The notes: generated by a model not told the origin, from the sequence alone. A stretch of 64,000 nt of DNA from Hymenoscyphus infarciens (GCA_001414345.1 LLCB01000241.1:28105-92104); one strand, 5' to 3'. Numbered from the stretch's first letter, positions 12,180-26,400 are shown. Translations and numbers: made by a program.

Positions 12180-15100
12180 TATAGATAAGATATAGAGAGT
12201 AATTTAAGCTATAGAGGCTAAGGACTAAGAAAAAGATAAAAGAATTTAGTAGTAAGATAACTAAATTACCTAATTAGTAGATTTAGTATAATAGATTAGT
12301 AGACACTTACTAGGAAATAATTAAACTCCTCTTTTATACCCTTCTATTATACTAGACTATTTTTAGATATAAAACTTAACCTTTAATATTCTTCCTTTAT
12401 AATAATCTACTCTATAATTATAAGCTAAAACCTTACTAAGAGCCTAACAACCTACTAAAAGTAAAATTATAGAGAAAATTAAACTTTTAGATAATAGTAC
12501 TTTACTTATTTATAAGTAATAGAAGATATCTATATATAATAGACTCTAAGTAAACGCTAACTATTACTATATACTTAAAACTTATAAAGCCGTTATCTAG
12601 AAGACGACTATAAAACTTACTAGAAACTACTTAGAGCTCTAATACGAGTTAGATATAGGTAATATAGCTTTTAAAGATTAATAAGATATAATCGAACTCC
12701 TTAATTCCTACTTCTTAACTAGTTATAAGAAGGAAGATACTTAGAATAAATTTTAAGCCTTATAAATAAGTAGAAAGGGTTATATAGAAGAAACCTTTTT
12801 AGATTTTAGAGTATACTTCTTAAGTATAGCTATACTTAGGAGAATACTAGAGTTAGAAAGATTCTACTAGATATAGGATAAGATTATACTATAGCTTTAA
12901 GACAGCTCTACTATAGCTAAGAGAGATTAGAATTATAATTTTAATAAAATAGTAGTATATCTTTTAGCCTTAGATAAGAAGAAGCGCTAAAATATAGAGT
13001 TATCTATAACTAGTACTATAGCTAAACTAATTAGTATAACCTTATTATTTAAAAAGACGAGTACTTTTCGATCCTTATCTAGCTTAACTCTAAAACCCTC
13101 TCTACTCTTATATAGACTTAATCCTACTTCTTAGAAGATTTTATAAACTCTTAGACTATTTTCTATTAGCGAAAAATCTAAGACTATATTAATAGACTAA
13201 GTCTCTACTAGTATAAAGTGTTACTATTATAGTAAGCTTAGACATTTTAAACCTAATTACTCTAATCTTCCTACTATTAATAAGATAGATAATTAACCTA
13301 AAGAAGAATAACCTTTTAAAGAGTACTCTAACTCTAAACTAAGTTAGAAGGAAAATAAAGAGGCCTAGATAAAAATTCCTTCCTAGGCTTATATAATTAT
13401 AACCTAACTAGACTTAATCTTTCTAAGCTTATAGAAGGAAAATAGTTCCTTATAAATACTACTCTTAGTATATAGAGATATAGTATTAAATTATAAGCTT
13501 TAATAGACATAGAAGTAAATAGGTACCTGTTTCTAAATCAGCTCCTAGTCCTATACTTATCTAAGATAATAGGTTTAAAGATTTAGAGATTACTATATAT
13601 AGTATTTGTTTATAGATATAATAATAGTACTAAAAGCTAGGTAATATAGTATATATAACTATATTTAAATATTAATAAACGTTATATTCTTAACTACCCC
13701 TTTATTATCCTAGACCTTAGATAATAAGACCTAATTATTAGTAATAAGTAGTTAAACTACTTTAAAATCCTCCTTAACCTCTTAAAGAGCTAGATTACTT
13801 AGCTAGCTAATTACCTTTTAACTCTTTACTTTAGTAAAGAGATCTTACTTCTACTTTTTAGCTAGAACTAGAAACCCTTTTTAAATTACTAGTTAGATAT
13901 AAATTAGAGAGAGTATACTATCTAGTAATAAGAAAGATATAAAAAGAGTAGACTTATAAATATAGCTAAGCTATTACTCTTACTTATAATAATAACTCCT
14001 CTTAAAATTTTAACCTCTAACTCTAGTTTAAAGCCTCTTTAAACTACTAGTATAGTTTTAAAAAACTAGACTCTATACTCTTTTATTAGTAAAATAAGTA
14101 CTAATACTATATACTTTAATATAAAATAACCTAACTTAGAATTTTATATAACTAGTATCTATAAGCTAGATTAGATTATTAATAAAAAGTTAACCTCTTT
14201 TTAAGACAACGATAATATAAGAGCTCTAATATAGGTCTAACTCTTAAAATATTATTCTTCTTATAAAGACGTGTTCTTAAAAGTAGCTTCTAATAAGCTC
14301 TCTTCTTACTATAAATATAACTATAAGATTACTTTAAATAAACCACTTCTTAACTCCTTTTTACTTCTATATTAATAGTTAACTATAGAGCTTAAAGCTA
14401 TAAAGGAGTATCTTATAGAGAACCTAGATAAGGGGTTTATTATTAATAGTAATAGCTCTTTTACTTCTTTAGTACTCTTTATTAAAAAAGCTAATAGTAA
14501 TAAGCTATAGTTCTATATTAATTATAAGAAGCTTAACACTCTAACCTAAAATAATCTCTACTTAATCCCTTAAATTAATAAGCTTCTTTTAAGAATAAGA
14601 ATAGCTAAAATCTTTATTAAGTTAGATATAAGATAAGCTTTTTATTATATTTAGATAGACTTTATCTTAGAAGAGATAACTACGTTTAGAATAAGGTATA
14701 GTATATATAAATATAAGGTCTTTCTTTTTAGACTCTATAATAGCTCTACTACTTATTAACGTTATATAAACAACGTCTTAATTAATTATCTAGATAACTT
14801 CTATATTACTTACTTAGATAATATTTTAATTTATTTAAATACTATTAAAGAATATAAAGAATAAGTTAAAAAGGTTCTAAGTTAGCTCTAAGAAGTAGGA
14901 CTCTAAGTAGATATTAAGAAAAGTAAATTTAGTATTACTAGAGTTAAATACTTAGGATTTATCTTAACTATAAAGGGACTTAAAGTTAACTCTAAAAAAG
15001 TAGAACCTCTATAGAACTAGGTTTAACCTACTACTATAATAAGTGTAAAGTCTTATCTAGGGTTTATAGGATTTTATAGATAATTTATTAAAGGTTATAC

Positions 15101-17160
15101 TAAAATTGTTAAACCCTTAACTATAATAATACGCCCTTTAAAGCCTTTTCTATAGATACCTAAATATAATAAAGCCTTTAAAGTACTAAGAACTAGGCTA
15201 CTTATTATATAAACCTTATACTACTTTAACTCTAATTATAATATAAAGGTAGAAATAGACTTCTTAGAAGGAGTAATAGTAGGTGTTTTCTTATAATAAT
15301 ATAATAGCCTTTAATACTTTATTAGGTTCTACTTACACGTCCTAGTTAGCTATAAATCGAACTAGAAGATCTATAATAAAGAACTATCTACTATTATAGA
15401 AGCTTTTAAGAAATAGTACTCTAAACTTATATTATATTAGAAGTATATTAATATATATTTAAACTATAGATTATTAGAATACTTTATAATAACTAAGCTA
15501 CTTATAGTTAAGTAAGTTTAATAGATAAAGTTTTTATTAGACTTTAACTTTTAGATTCGATTTATATCTAGGAAGAGTAACTAAAAAGTAGATATATTAA
15601 CCTAATATAAATAAGACCTAAAAACCTATAATTAAGCTAAATTAGATAGCTACTTATATACTCTCTTAGGACCTAATCGGTTAGACTCTTAAATTAATAT
15701 TAAACTTGCTTAGATCTTTTTATAAGAATAGTCTATATCTCTTAATATAATAGATATTATTCTAGAGTTAAGTTTAGATATAATTTAGAAGTTAAAAGAA
15801 GATAACCTACGCTCCTTTTAGAAAGAATATTATAAACTTTTAAATAGATACTTTATCTTACTAGATAATTTACTCTTTTTTAAGAATTAACTTTATATTT
15901 AAAGGAATACTAAACTATATATAAAGCTAATCTAAGAAGTCTATAACCAAGTATCTAATACTTACTTAAGTATAAAAAAGACATACTAGTTATTAGTATA
16001 ATACTACTACTAGGTTAGACTAGGTTTAGACTATAAAAGGTATATAGCGAATTATTAAGCTTATAAATACTCTTATTCTTAATAGACTAAGTAGTAAGGC
16101 TCTCTTTACCCCCTTCTAGTACTTAACTATCTTATATAATATTTATATATAGATTTTAAATTATTCTTAAAAGATAAATATAGATTTAACGCTATACTAG
16201 TATTTATTAACTAACTTAGAAAGGATTCGGTGTTAATACTCTACTACTTAACTATAGATGCTAAAAGCTTAGCTAAACTCTTTATTTAATAGATTTACTA
16301 TTTTAGTTACTACTCTAAATTAATTACATTTAATTAAGAACCTTAATTTATATTATTATTTTAGACTAAATTTTATTAAATAATTAGTATTAAGCTTAAG
16401 CTTAGTACTACTTACTATAAATAAATAGATAGATAGATAGAGATAATAAACTAATATATTAATTAGAGACTAAAGCCCTTTATGAACTACTACTAAGATA
16501 ACTAGAGTGAATTAATCTCTCTAATAGATAGAGTATAAATAACACTTCTATACTTATCTATTAGAATAACCTCTTATTAGCTTAAGTTTAGACTCGACCT
16601 AAGGACTTTATAGAACTAGAACATGTTAAAGACGTCTATTCCCTAGGAATATCTTAACTATAATAAGGTAGTAAAAGTAGTCTAATATATATACTTTACT
16701 TAAGAGATAGTAAAAGATAATATAAGTAAGGCCTAGAAAAGAATAGAGGATAGTATAAATTAATACTAAAGAGCTATTAACTAAGATATTAGAGATAAAG
16801 TCTACTTATTTACTAAGAATCTTAAGATAAATTATCCTAGCTAAAAGCTTACTAAATAGTAGATAGAACCTTTTAAAATACTAGATTATATAAGACACTT
16901 CTATAGGCTAAAACTTCTAGAAGAATTATTAATTTATAATGTTTTTATCTCTAATATACTTTTAAAGGATCTAAATACCTCTTTACTAAGATAAGAGGCT
17001 CTAGAGCCTCTACTAGATATTATTTAAGGTATATAAGAATAAGAGGTTTAAGAAATACTTAATAGTAGACTTTTTAAAAGATAGCTATAATACTAGGTAA
17101 AATAGGTTAGATATAATTTAAATCCTACTTAGTATTCTATAGATAATTTTTAGGGTTTAC
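12180..17160 (+). pseudogene. Chromovirus gag-pol polyprotein relic
   Basis: Reading plus-strand frames through stops gives gag, a CCHC knuckle, aspartic protease, RT, RNase H, integrase and a chromodomain in the normal chromovirus order. Every key domain is broken by TAA or TAG at positions where Gln or Trp is expected, for example within LDIR*AFY. Cysteines of the knuckle read as Tyr (TGY to TAY). Exact ends are not definable because start and stop codons are mutated. Confidence 0.8.
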
Positions 17161-18691
17161 TATATCGTCTAAGAGACTTTTATACTAAATATCTAGAATA
17201 GCTAAGACTACTCTAACTTCTCTTTAAATAGATTAATATATAGGAATTAGATAAGAATTAAGTAAAAGAGTTAATTTATAAAACTCTATTAATACTCTCT
17301 AATTCTAGTCACTCTTAATAAAGAACTTATAATAAAAACCTAAGATAAAATACTAACTAGTAGGAATATTTAAAATTAATAAAGTAAAGAACTAAGACTG
17401 AGTTACTACTAAAACAGAGCCTACTAACTCTCTCTAGGCTAAAGCCTCTCCTTCCTCTAACTTATTATCCTCTTTCCTACTCTTCTAAGTATAAGAAGCC
17501 TAAACTGGCTCTTCCTTTACCTCCTTCTTATAAAGGCGCTTCTTATCTTAATAACCTTCTATAACCGGCTTAGAAGAGGACGTTTATAAACTCTTTAGGT
17601 AAGCCTTAAAGAGGACTTAAACCTAGGTTTAGATAGAGGTCTTACCCTTTATAGTATAGTATAAGGACTGTTAAATATTAGTAACTAAAACCTCTCTAAT
17701 AAGTAAGAGGTACTTATAGTAACCTTAGTACGAAGCGCCTAAGTCTCCTCTAGGAGAGCGAACTATACCTTTAAACTATTCTTTAGTACCTCTATACTAG
17801 TAACGACTAATACCTTATCTAAGGCCTTAGTAGCCTTCTTAATAGCCCTCTTCTTCTTCTTAAGCTTAAGCTTATTAAACTCCTTTCTTATAAACTATAG
17901 TAACTACCTAAGTTAGAATAGATTTAGTATATATTTAGAATTAAACTTACTAAGATATATATAGTATTCTACTTTATATAGTACCTATACTTCTTTAACT
18001 TTAGCTTCTTAAAAGCATATATATAATCTCTATTCTAAGATTTTACTTAAAGATACTAAACATAGTAGACTTAGTAGGTAGTTAGAAGTGTACTAGAAGG
18101 ACATAGGAGAGGTATTTTACTATATTAGATTAGCCTTAAACTAAGCCTAATAAAGGAGGGAAAGACTTACTTTTATATATATATATAATATATATATATA
18201 TTCTAGGATAAAAGTTAATATATAAAGATATACCTAATTAGAAGGTATTCTTATTATATATTGTTTTAGATAAAAAGAAAAGAAGAAGAGAAGTTAGAAT
18301 TAAAGAAAAGTCGCTTACTAATATACTACTTATAATAATAGCTATTACTTTATAATTGTTATTTATTACTTAATAATTACTATTATAATATATAATAATA
18401 GTAAGAATACGATAACTCTATAGTAGTGTATTACTTTCTACCTAATAGCTAATAATTAGCCTCTCTTCTGTTCATATCTATTATTATATAGTATATAATA
18501 GTAAATAAAGAACGATTATCTCTTAAAATAATAATACTACTAGCTACTAACTCTACTCTAACTATTAAACACTATAATAGTAGATAAGTTATATTCTTTA
18601 TAATATTTATGTAAATAATGCTCTAGTTAACCTAATACTATGTTAATTAATAACCGAAGACTTAGGACGAGTCTTTTTAAAAGAGAGAGGA

Positions 18692-19072
18692 TATAATAAC
18701 ACGCTATTCTAAATTATCAGTATTCGTAAAACTGCTAATACCTCTATAACTACTAATACTCCTATAACTTATAAGATAGAAGGAGCTAAAGAGAGTAAGA
18801 ATCAGATATTACATATTTCGCTTTAAAGTCTTATATATTTAGCTTTAAAGCCCTTATTATTTTAGTAGCTATATTAGAAAGGACTCGGATATTATTCTTA
18901 TTAGGACTTAGTAGTCTCTAACCTCTTATATATAGATGTTTATACTTACTATAAAAGTAGGATAGTTTTTCCTTTTCTTCTATATTAGAGCCTAGTATCT
19001 ACTTACGTTATTCAGTCTCGAACGCACTCTTATATACCTCTTCTTCTATAGTATATATTTCGTGCTATTATA
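18692..19072 (+). repeat. 3' LTR of the chromovirus
   Basis: 381 bp, begins TATAATAACACG and ends CGTGCTATTATA. It is preceded by the polypurine tract and followed by the TSD TAAGC. A short frame beginning at 19,062 is only LTR end plus LINE sequence and is not a gene. Confidence 0.88.
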
Positions 19073-19884
19073 TAAGCGTTCTTACTACTACTACTATTTC
19101 TTATTTAAATACCTTCTTTACTTAGCTATTATCTTATATATATCCTACTTACTTCTTTTTCTTAAACTATATAATAATATCCTTACTTTAGAGCTTTTAA
19201 GCTACTATTACTTCTACTTTATATCTACTTATATTTATAGCTCTAATTACTTCCTTTAGTAATAGCTTATTCTTCTCTTTATCTATCTCTATTACTTAAA
19301 CTATAATCTTCTTAGTATATTTAGCTAATACTACGTATTCCCTCTATAATATAGTTACTACCTCTCTCTATAGTTCTCTAGTTCTAGCTCTCTCTATCTA
19401 CGTTAGACTATACTTCTTTATTCCTCTTATTCTCTTAACTATAATAGTAAGCTCCTCTTATAGGATTCTATATATAATTATATTATCCTCTCTCTTTCTA
19501 GTTCTTCTATATTTAAGTACTTTTCCTACTACTTTAATAATTACTTTAATATCTCTCTTTTTTATTACTAAGTTAAGTATTATTTAGATTAGACTCTTCT
19601 CTATTACGTCTATATAGTCTAATACTCCTTTTCGTCTCTTTATACTCTACTCTTCTTAGTTTATTATACTATCTTTATTAGTTACTAATACTCTAGAGAA
19701 GAGAATAGAGGCTCTTTATAAGCCTCTCTTTTCTCTACTACTACTACTACTATAATTATTTAGTATAATTATAAAGTACTTTAGTCTCTTTCTAGACTAT
19801 CTAATAGTCGTCTAAACGTATTTCAAGGCTTTTAGAGTTACTTTGTTAATTCTGAAAAAGTTTTAAGTCTCTAGTATATACTAT

Positions 19885-21399
19885 ATATATAATCTTCTTA
19901 TTTAATAGAAGTATCTATATTTAGTTTAATAACTTTAACTATAGAATTATAAGCTTAGCTAAAGATTATACCTAGGTAGAGGTAATCTAATTAGTACTAT
20001 TTTAGTATAAAAAGGTAGTTAGTAGAGGTAGATTAAGAAGAGTAGAATTATAAAAGATATCTAAGAGTATAATTATATAATACTATTAAATAAGAAGACT
20101 AAGCTATAGTAGTAGCAAAGAAGGAGAAAGAGAGAGTTATTAAAGTTATAATTATAATAGTAACGTCTCTTTATAAATATACTTTAAAGTAAGTAAACTA
20201 CGTAGTTATAAAGACTTAAATTATATATGAATTTATTTATAAAAGAGAGATAATAAGAGTAATAAGAAGAAGATAAGAAAAAGCTAAGAAGTTAGTATAA
20301 GAGAGATAATAGATATAGACTATAGTAGTACTAATAAAGATTAATTACTCTAATTTATATCTTCTTATTTATACTCTTCTATACTTATTTAATTAACTAC
20401 TATAGTGTTCTTCTCTTTATATAATATATTAAAACTACTACTAGATATATTATCTTCTCTATTATCTCTAGAAGTATAGAAAGCACTATTACTCTAATAT
20501 CTTAATTACTTACTCTTAGAAAATATTAATAATATACTTTAATTTAGAGTACTATTAAGAGCTTAAAAGTCTTATATATATTAAAGAACCTTTTATCTAC
20601 TACTAAATTTAATAAGCTTTTAATATTAAAAGTAAAGAACGATTTAGAAGCTAGTCTAATTAAGAGAGTTAGTCTATACTAAGAGACATCTTTTATAGCC
20701 TCTCTACTTAGTTTTATATCTAAACTAAAGCTTAATAGTAATCGACGCTAAATATACTATTTATTCTATCTTAAAAGCTACTTAATAAATTATTATATAT
20801 TAGATAAATATATATCTCTAAAGTATATCTCTTTCTAGAAGGTATTAGCTATAATATAAGAAGCTAGCTAAGGGTATATAATACTTAAAAGAGATATATC
20901 TAACGCTTTTCAAATAATACTAATTCTATTATAAATATACTAGCTTTTAGGTTTCTAATAGAAATAGATTTATTATACTTATATAGTACTACTCTTTAAC
21001 CTTACTATAGTATTATTTATTTTTAATATCTTTATAAAAGCTCTTAAATAGATAATATAGTTATACTTAGAGTAGTATATTATAAGCTACTATTTAGATA
21101 ACGAGTTTATTATATTTAAAGCTATTAAAGCTATATCTTAATTCTTTAAGAAATAAGCTATAGAATATAAGACTCTTATATAAATATTAAGTATAGTAAT
21201 TAATAATAAAAAGAGTACTTAAGATACGCTCTTAGAGGTAATCGGATATCTAATAGATACTATTACTTTTAAGACCTCTATACTACTAGAAAAGCTAGCT
21301 AAGATAAAGCTTAAGATATACTAATTTATTAACTATAGAAGTATTATCTATAATAAGCTTAAATCGCTTACTAGCCTTATATCTTTTTACACTTCTATA
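19885..21399 (+). pseudogene. Ngaro-like reverse transcriptase relic (first part)
   Basis: Between the LINE and hAT insertions. The plus frame gives an upstream basic region, then an RT core: RDISNAFQIILI (about 20,889, the D-x-x-x-A-F motif), LLGF and IYYTYIVLLFNLTIVLFIF (the P-F-G-L-x-x-A-P-x-x-F block), YYLDNEFIIF (YLDD box, about 21,094), IGYLID and LKSLTSLISFYTSIV. This style of RT, with a Y-L-D-D box and L-G-F-x-W block, belongs to DIRS-order elements rather than Ty3/gypsy or copia. The frame runs to the hAT TSD at 21,400 and resumes after it at 32,133. Confidence 0.78.
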
Positions 21400-21526
21400 G
21401 TATAATTTAGTATAGAGAATACGTATAGTTTTTAAAGAACTAACTATACTAACTTACTATATATTTAGTTTTAGTAAATTTTACTTAGTTTTAAATTACT
21501 TATCTAAAACTATAGTTAGTATAGTT

Positions 21527-21701
21527 TATAGCGATTATAGAAGTAATATCGAGAGTATAGAATAAGTAAAGTAAAGTTAAAGTAGATACTTAATTCCTAG
21601 AACTATAGAGGAGAGTATAAGGCTTTAAATACTATACTTCTTACTTAAAAGGTAGAGGTTATTAGATAATCCTTTATCTAACCTACCTTTATCTTATAAT
21701 A
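21527..21701 (-). repeat. LTR of copia 1 (3' LTR by orientation)
   Basis: 175 bp, partner of 29,154-29,328, with mostly transition differences. It starts TATAGCGATTATAG on plus and follows the TSD TAGTT. Confidence 0.85.
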
Positions 21702-21949
21702 TATCTTTTAAATAACCTTTCCTAATTAGGAAAGCATTATTTACTATATATATAGATTTAATAACCTAAACTCTTTCTTTTCTTTTTATAACTTCTATAA
21801 AACTCTTCTACTACTACTAGACTACTATAGCTTATACTACCTAATAAAAGACTATAATATAAAGCTTATATTTACCTTTTCTAGGCTTTTATATTAACTA
21901 AAATAGCCTCTCTCCTAGATCTCTTATCTTCTAGATAGTAAGACCTCTA

Positions 21950-23400
21950 TAAATAGTAGGCTTATACTCGTTTATAAGTATTATAAAGCTAAAGTCTCTA
22001 AAGAAAGTAAGTATTATAAAAATAAAGTTAATAAAGAAGGTATTAAATATATAATTAATAGATTAAAACCTAGGTATTATATACTTATAAGTTCTTTTAA
22101 GTATATTAATCCTTATACTATATTTTAACTAACTATATAAGAATATTAAATATTAAATCTCTTATATATTTCCTCTTCTAGTCTAGTTATACTCTAAAGT
22201 AGTATACTTAGTAGATTTTATATTATTAATATTTCTAAAAATAAGCTAGAAAAGTTAGTAGTTATAAGCTTTAATTAATATTAAGCTTTTAAAGACGATC
22301 TTAAACCTAAAAAACTTCTTAAAAAGCTTTTAACTATTAATATTAAACTCTTAAATAAACTTTTTAATAATAATATTAAGTATCTAACTATTAGTAGTAA
22401 GAGCTTACTTACTACGCCTTCTATTAAGAAAGCTTATCTTAATATTTCGAATTTTTAAGAAGCTTCTTATAAAAGCTATATTACTTTTATAATAACTAGT
22501 AAATTAACTAACTACTATTATAATATAGAGTTAAAAAAAGTAGTATATTATTTTAACTATACTATTAAATACTCTTATAAAGTGTTATTAAGTATCTATC
22601 TCTCTTTTATAATTATCTTAATTAAAAATCTTAAGAAATATTAGACTAATATTAGTAATAAAGTTTATATAAAGCTTTATTTAGTTAGTCTTTTACTTCT
22701 TATTTTATTTCTTTAGCTAATTTTATAGATCTAAAAGTAGAAGAAGTTATATAATATAATCTATATAAGACTTAAATAGGGTTTTAAAAGCTCTTAGTTA
22801 TTCTTAGTTCTAAACTATACTTATTACTATAAGAAGCTTAATAGTTTTTAGAGTCCTACTTCTAATAATAAACTAGATAGTAATACTTTTAAGGTTTTAA
22901 AGTATAGTAACTATATTCTTAAGAGTACTTCTTTTATTACTTCTACTTTAAATAGTACTCTACTTATAAAAGCTAATACTTATAGTTAAACTAAGAGCTA
23001 GAGTACTTCTTATAAGAGTTCTACTATTTATAGTAAAAATAATACCTCTCTTTCTAAGTAGTAAAAGTCTATTTAAAAGCTTTTAAAGGTTTTTCTAAAA
23101 AGCTATTTTAAAAAATCTATTTTAAAGTCTGTTTTAAAAAAGACTATTTTAAAGAAAACTACTCTTATAAAGTTAGTTTCTAAGAAGTTATCTTCTAAAA
23201 AGCTTACTAATAACTATTCTAAGTATTCTTTAAAAAGCTATAAATATAAGAAGAATGTTTTTAAAAGTAAGAAGTTTAAAAATAATAATAGTAATAATAA
23301 GTCTAATAATATTAATCTTAGTAATACTTTTAATAAAATAAGTATAATACTTACTACTCTTAATAAAACTATTTCTAAGTATTAGAAGAAGTATTATTAG
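21950..23400 (+). pseudogene. Long coding-like frame antisense to copia 1, function unknown
   Basis: A plus-strand frame of roughly 450 codons lies between the copia RNase H and the 3' LTR, opposite to the element's own genes. It is interrupted almost only by TAA/TAG, consistent with RIP of Gln/Trp codons. The product would be very rich in Lys, Ser, Asn and Thr, with a repetitive stretch at 23,050-23,290 (FKKSILKSVLKKTILKK, then SKKLSSKKLT). No zinc knuckle, protease or membrane segment is recognised. It could be an extra antisense gene carried by the element, or a captured sequence. Low-complexity K/S content partly follows from AT-richness, so confidence is modest. Confidence 0.42.
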
Positions 23401-26400
23401 TTAGTTAGTAGACTTTATATTTATATAGTAGTAGTTAGTTTCTTTAAAACTTTATATTTATATTTAGTAGTACTTCTTAGAAAAGTCTTATAATACTTAA
23501 TTACTAAGTATATAATAATTAAATAAATAAATAAAATCTAAAATAAGCTTATAATACTCTTTAAATAATTATAATATAAAAAAGAATAAAACTTCTTAAA
23601 AATATATAAGTAAAATAATAAAGTAAAATATAATAATATATAAAAATAATAGAGAGTATTATTTACTATTTTAGAAGAATGTTTTTAACTTAAAATTATA
23701 GTTTTAATCTAAAATTTAATATACTTTCGCCTTTTAAAAGAGTATTTTACTAAGTAAATAAGTGTTCTAGAGATTAAGTAAAGCTTTAAAATATTTAAAT
23801 TTTTATCTAGATAAGTTTTTTATAAGTCTATCTACTAGTATATTATTTATTAGTAAATAAGTAACCTAGAAAGATCTCTTCTAATACTTCTAATAAAGCT
23901 ATATATTCTAGATATCTATATATTAAAACTTTATAAATATTCTCTTATTTTCTCTAGTAATTAATTAAATAGTTTATTAATTATTATAAAATATATTTTC
24001 TATTTTATTTAAATTAAGCTATAGTTTTTTAAAGAGACGCTTTAATACTATTGTTTCTATACTTAGCTACTTTACTCTTAAGAGCTTAGCTTCTATTATT
24101 AATATTATGATTATATCTTATTATAAGGCTCTTAAAGCTATAAGTCTATTAAATAATAATATTATATATCTATTAAAAGATCTTTGAGTTTCTAGATTAT
24201 TAGTATATAATATATCTAAGATAAGTACTAGTTATATACCTTTAAGCTCTTTTCTATATATAATTCCTAAAAACCTTATTCTAAATAAGTATTAAATATA
24301 CTAATCTATTATAGCTATATATTTATTATTTAGATTAGTTAAGAAATATAAAAGCTAAGAAGTAGTAAATATAATATCTAGTTATATTATAATTACTATA
24401 TAGAGTACTAAACTTATCTTCTCTTAATAGAACTTTATAAATATAGGTTTTACTATTCTTTAATTCTTTTTTAGTTTATATATTAGAAGTAGTATACTTA
24501 GGTAATCTCTATTAATAAGCTTAAATTATTTAATAATTATATAATATATATATTATAAAAGAGCTATATCTTTTTCTATACTTTATCTTTATAGACTTTT
24601 ACTCTAAAATACTATTCTATATTACTAAGTAAGTATAGTTTATATAAAAGCTTTAGTTTATTTATTATAATTATTACTAGAAATATATTATCTTAATAGT
24701 ATATTATCTATATATTATTTATATAAAAGATTATAAAAACCTTTTTTAAGAAATCTATATAAATATAAGACTCTTCTAAATAGAGTATTAAGCTATATTC
24801 TTAAAAAGTAGTTATAAAGTATTTAAACTATAAAGCTAGAGAATCTCTTAACTTATAAAGTACTTTATCTAATTTAATATATAGTCTCTTTTATTAATAT
24901 TTATTTAAAAGTTAATAAGCTATTAGAAGAGCTTTTATATCCTTTTCTATATTAATAAACACGTTTATAATATTATATTATTTAATCTCTAGGTTAAATC
25001 TAGTAGCTATTACTATAGCTATTTAGAATAATCTTATTATAAGTATAGTAGTATATATTTTAAAAGATAGTATCTTCTTATTAGAGATTACTTCTAACTA
25101 TAAACTAAGCTAAGTATTAAATTAGATAGTTTATAGAGTTATATTTATATATAAATACCTATTTTAAGAGTAATAGTTTTATTTTAGTATTCTATCTTTT
25201 AATTATATACTAGTATTTCTTTTTCTTTAGGTTCTTAATTTTAAGCTCTAAATTATCTTTAAAATACTTACTAAGTAGATAGTTTATAAGTTCTCTTTAT
25301 AATTTTAGTTCTTTTAGTAGTTTTAACTAATAAAGATATAGATATCTAGGCTTTAGAGGCGTTTCTTCTTCTATTATTATTACTATAATAATATAGTAGA
25401 TATCTTATAAGTTCTCTTTATTTAATACTATACTCTTTAATAAAGGCTAAAAAGTATTAAAGAAATAATTTAAATATTCTAGAATAGCTTATTAAAGCTC
25501 TATTCTAATTAATATAACTAGTAGAGTAGAGATTATTATATTTTTAGTATTCTCTTTTCTAGGTTAACCTCTTTTACTCTTTCTTAATATAAGTAGATAT
25601 ACTTTCTTTATATATTCTTACTTTATTTTAAGCTCTTTTAGGTTTTTACTTTCTATATTTATTATTCTTTACTTTTTAGTTAATTTTATATTAAAAGTTT
25701 TTAGAACTAGTATATTAGAAGTTCTTTCTTATATACTACTTTATTATTAAAAGAGCTTACTTTCTCTATTTTATTAGAAGATTTTTTCTAATATTCTATT
25801 ACTTATCTTAATTAGTAGACTACTTAGGCCTTTTATACTTTTAGTATTATTTTATAGTTAAGAGAATCTTATAAGTACTTATTAAGAGAGTCTTATAGTT
25901 TATTAAGAGATTCTTATATTTTACTTATTTTAAGAGCTTATAACCTATTTTAGTATATTTTTAGGTTTAGGTATTACTTTAAGTAATAGAAGTCTAAACT
26001 TAGAAGAGATTATATCTCTCTTTTCTAGCTTTACTTCTAAGTTCTAGCTAATTAAAGCTTTATTTAGTATATTAGTAGCTTTAGGTAAAACATCTCTTAC
26101 TAGTTTAGCTTCTAGTTTTAGTTTTCTTATGCTTTCTATTTTATATATACTAATACTTTTAAGTAAAGCTTTAACGTTTTATTACTCTTACTTAACTATA
26201 TGTTATATTACTATATAAGTAATTATAATAGATTATTATTCTACTTTTTAATATTTTAGTATATAAAAGATTTCTTTATTAAATATAATATTCTAAGTTA
26301 TAATAACTTAATTAAGCTATAGAACTTAGATATAGTAGATATTTAATAAGATATACTTAACTAAATAACTTATATAAGCTTTAAGATTAACTTTAAAGGC

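Larger units (their letters stand above)
11234..19072 (+). mobile_element. Ty3/gypsy chromovirus, full length, RIP-inactivated
   Basis: 7,839 bp with 381-bp LTRs at 11,234-11,614 and 18,692-19,072 and a 5-bp TSD, TAAGC, at 11,229-11,233 and 19,073-19,077. It inserted into ORF1 of LINE 1. Internal order on plus: leader, gag with a CCHC knuckle (13,211-13,260, two Cys now Tyr), protease (ALID near 13,495), reverse transcriptase (LDIR*AFY at about 14,622; YLDNILIYL near 14,811), RNase H, integrase (about 16,060-16,560), then a chromodomain-like segment (about 16,985-17,150, EV*EILNSRLFKR*L*Y*VK). A polypurine tract, AAAAGAGAGAGG, ends at 18,690 next to the 3' LTR. Domain order and the C-terminal chromodomain mark a chromovirus. 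A segment of ~1.5 kb after the chromodomain has no recognised domain. Confidence 0.9.
6837..19869 (-). mobile_element. LINE 1 (Tad-like non-LTR retrotransposon), minus, split by a chromovirus
   Basis: About 5.2 kb of element once the chromovirus at 11,234-19,072 and one TSD copy are excluded. On the minus strand: ORF1 start region 19,078-19,800, ORF1 zinc-knuckle region with C-Y-K-Y spacing (about 10,850-11,000), endonuclease-like region (about 9,700-10,700), reverse transcriptase (about 8,000-9,000) with a GIL*E... core near 8,530 that corresponds to the G-x-x-Q-G-S/D-P motif, a DFINNINLL segment near 8,450 for the F/Y-A-D-D box, then a probable RNase H region. The 3' end is an (ATT)n tract on plus at 6,837-6,851, the complement of an (AAT)n tail. 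A 15-bp TSD, TCTAGTATATACTAT, sits at 6,822-6,836 and 19,870-19,884. Stops fill all frames. Confidence 0.8.

Noticed and set aside
16425..16445. GATA-like microsatellite as a regulatory site
   Set aside because: It lies inside the dead chromovirus integrase and is simple sequence.
19062..19259. Short plus-strand frame of about 65 codons
   Set aside because: It begins inside the chromovirus 3' LTR and runs into LINE sequence; Tyr/Leu-rich because of AT content.
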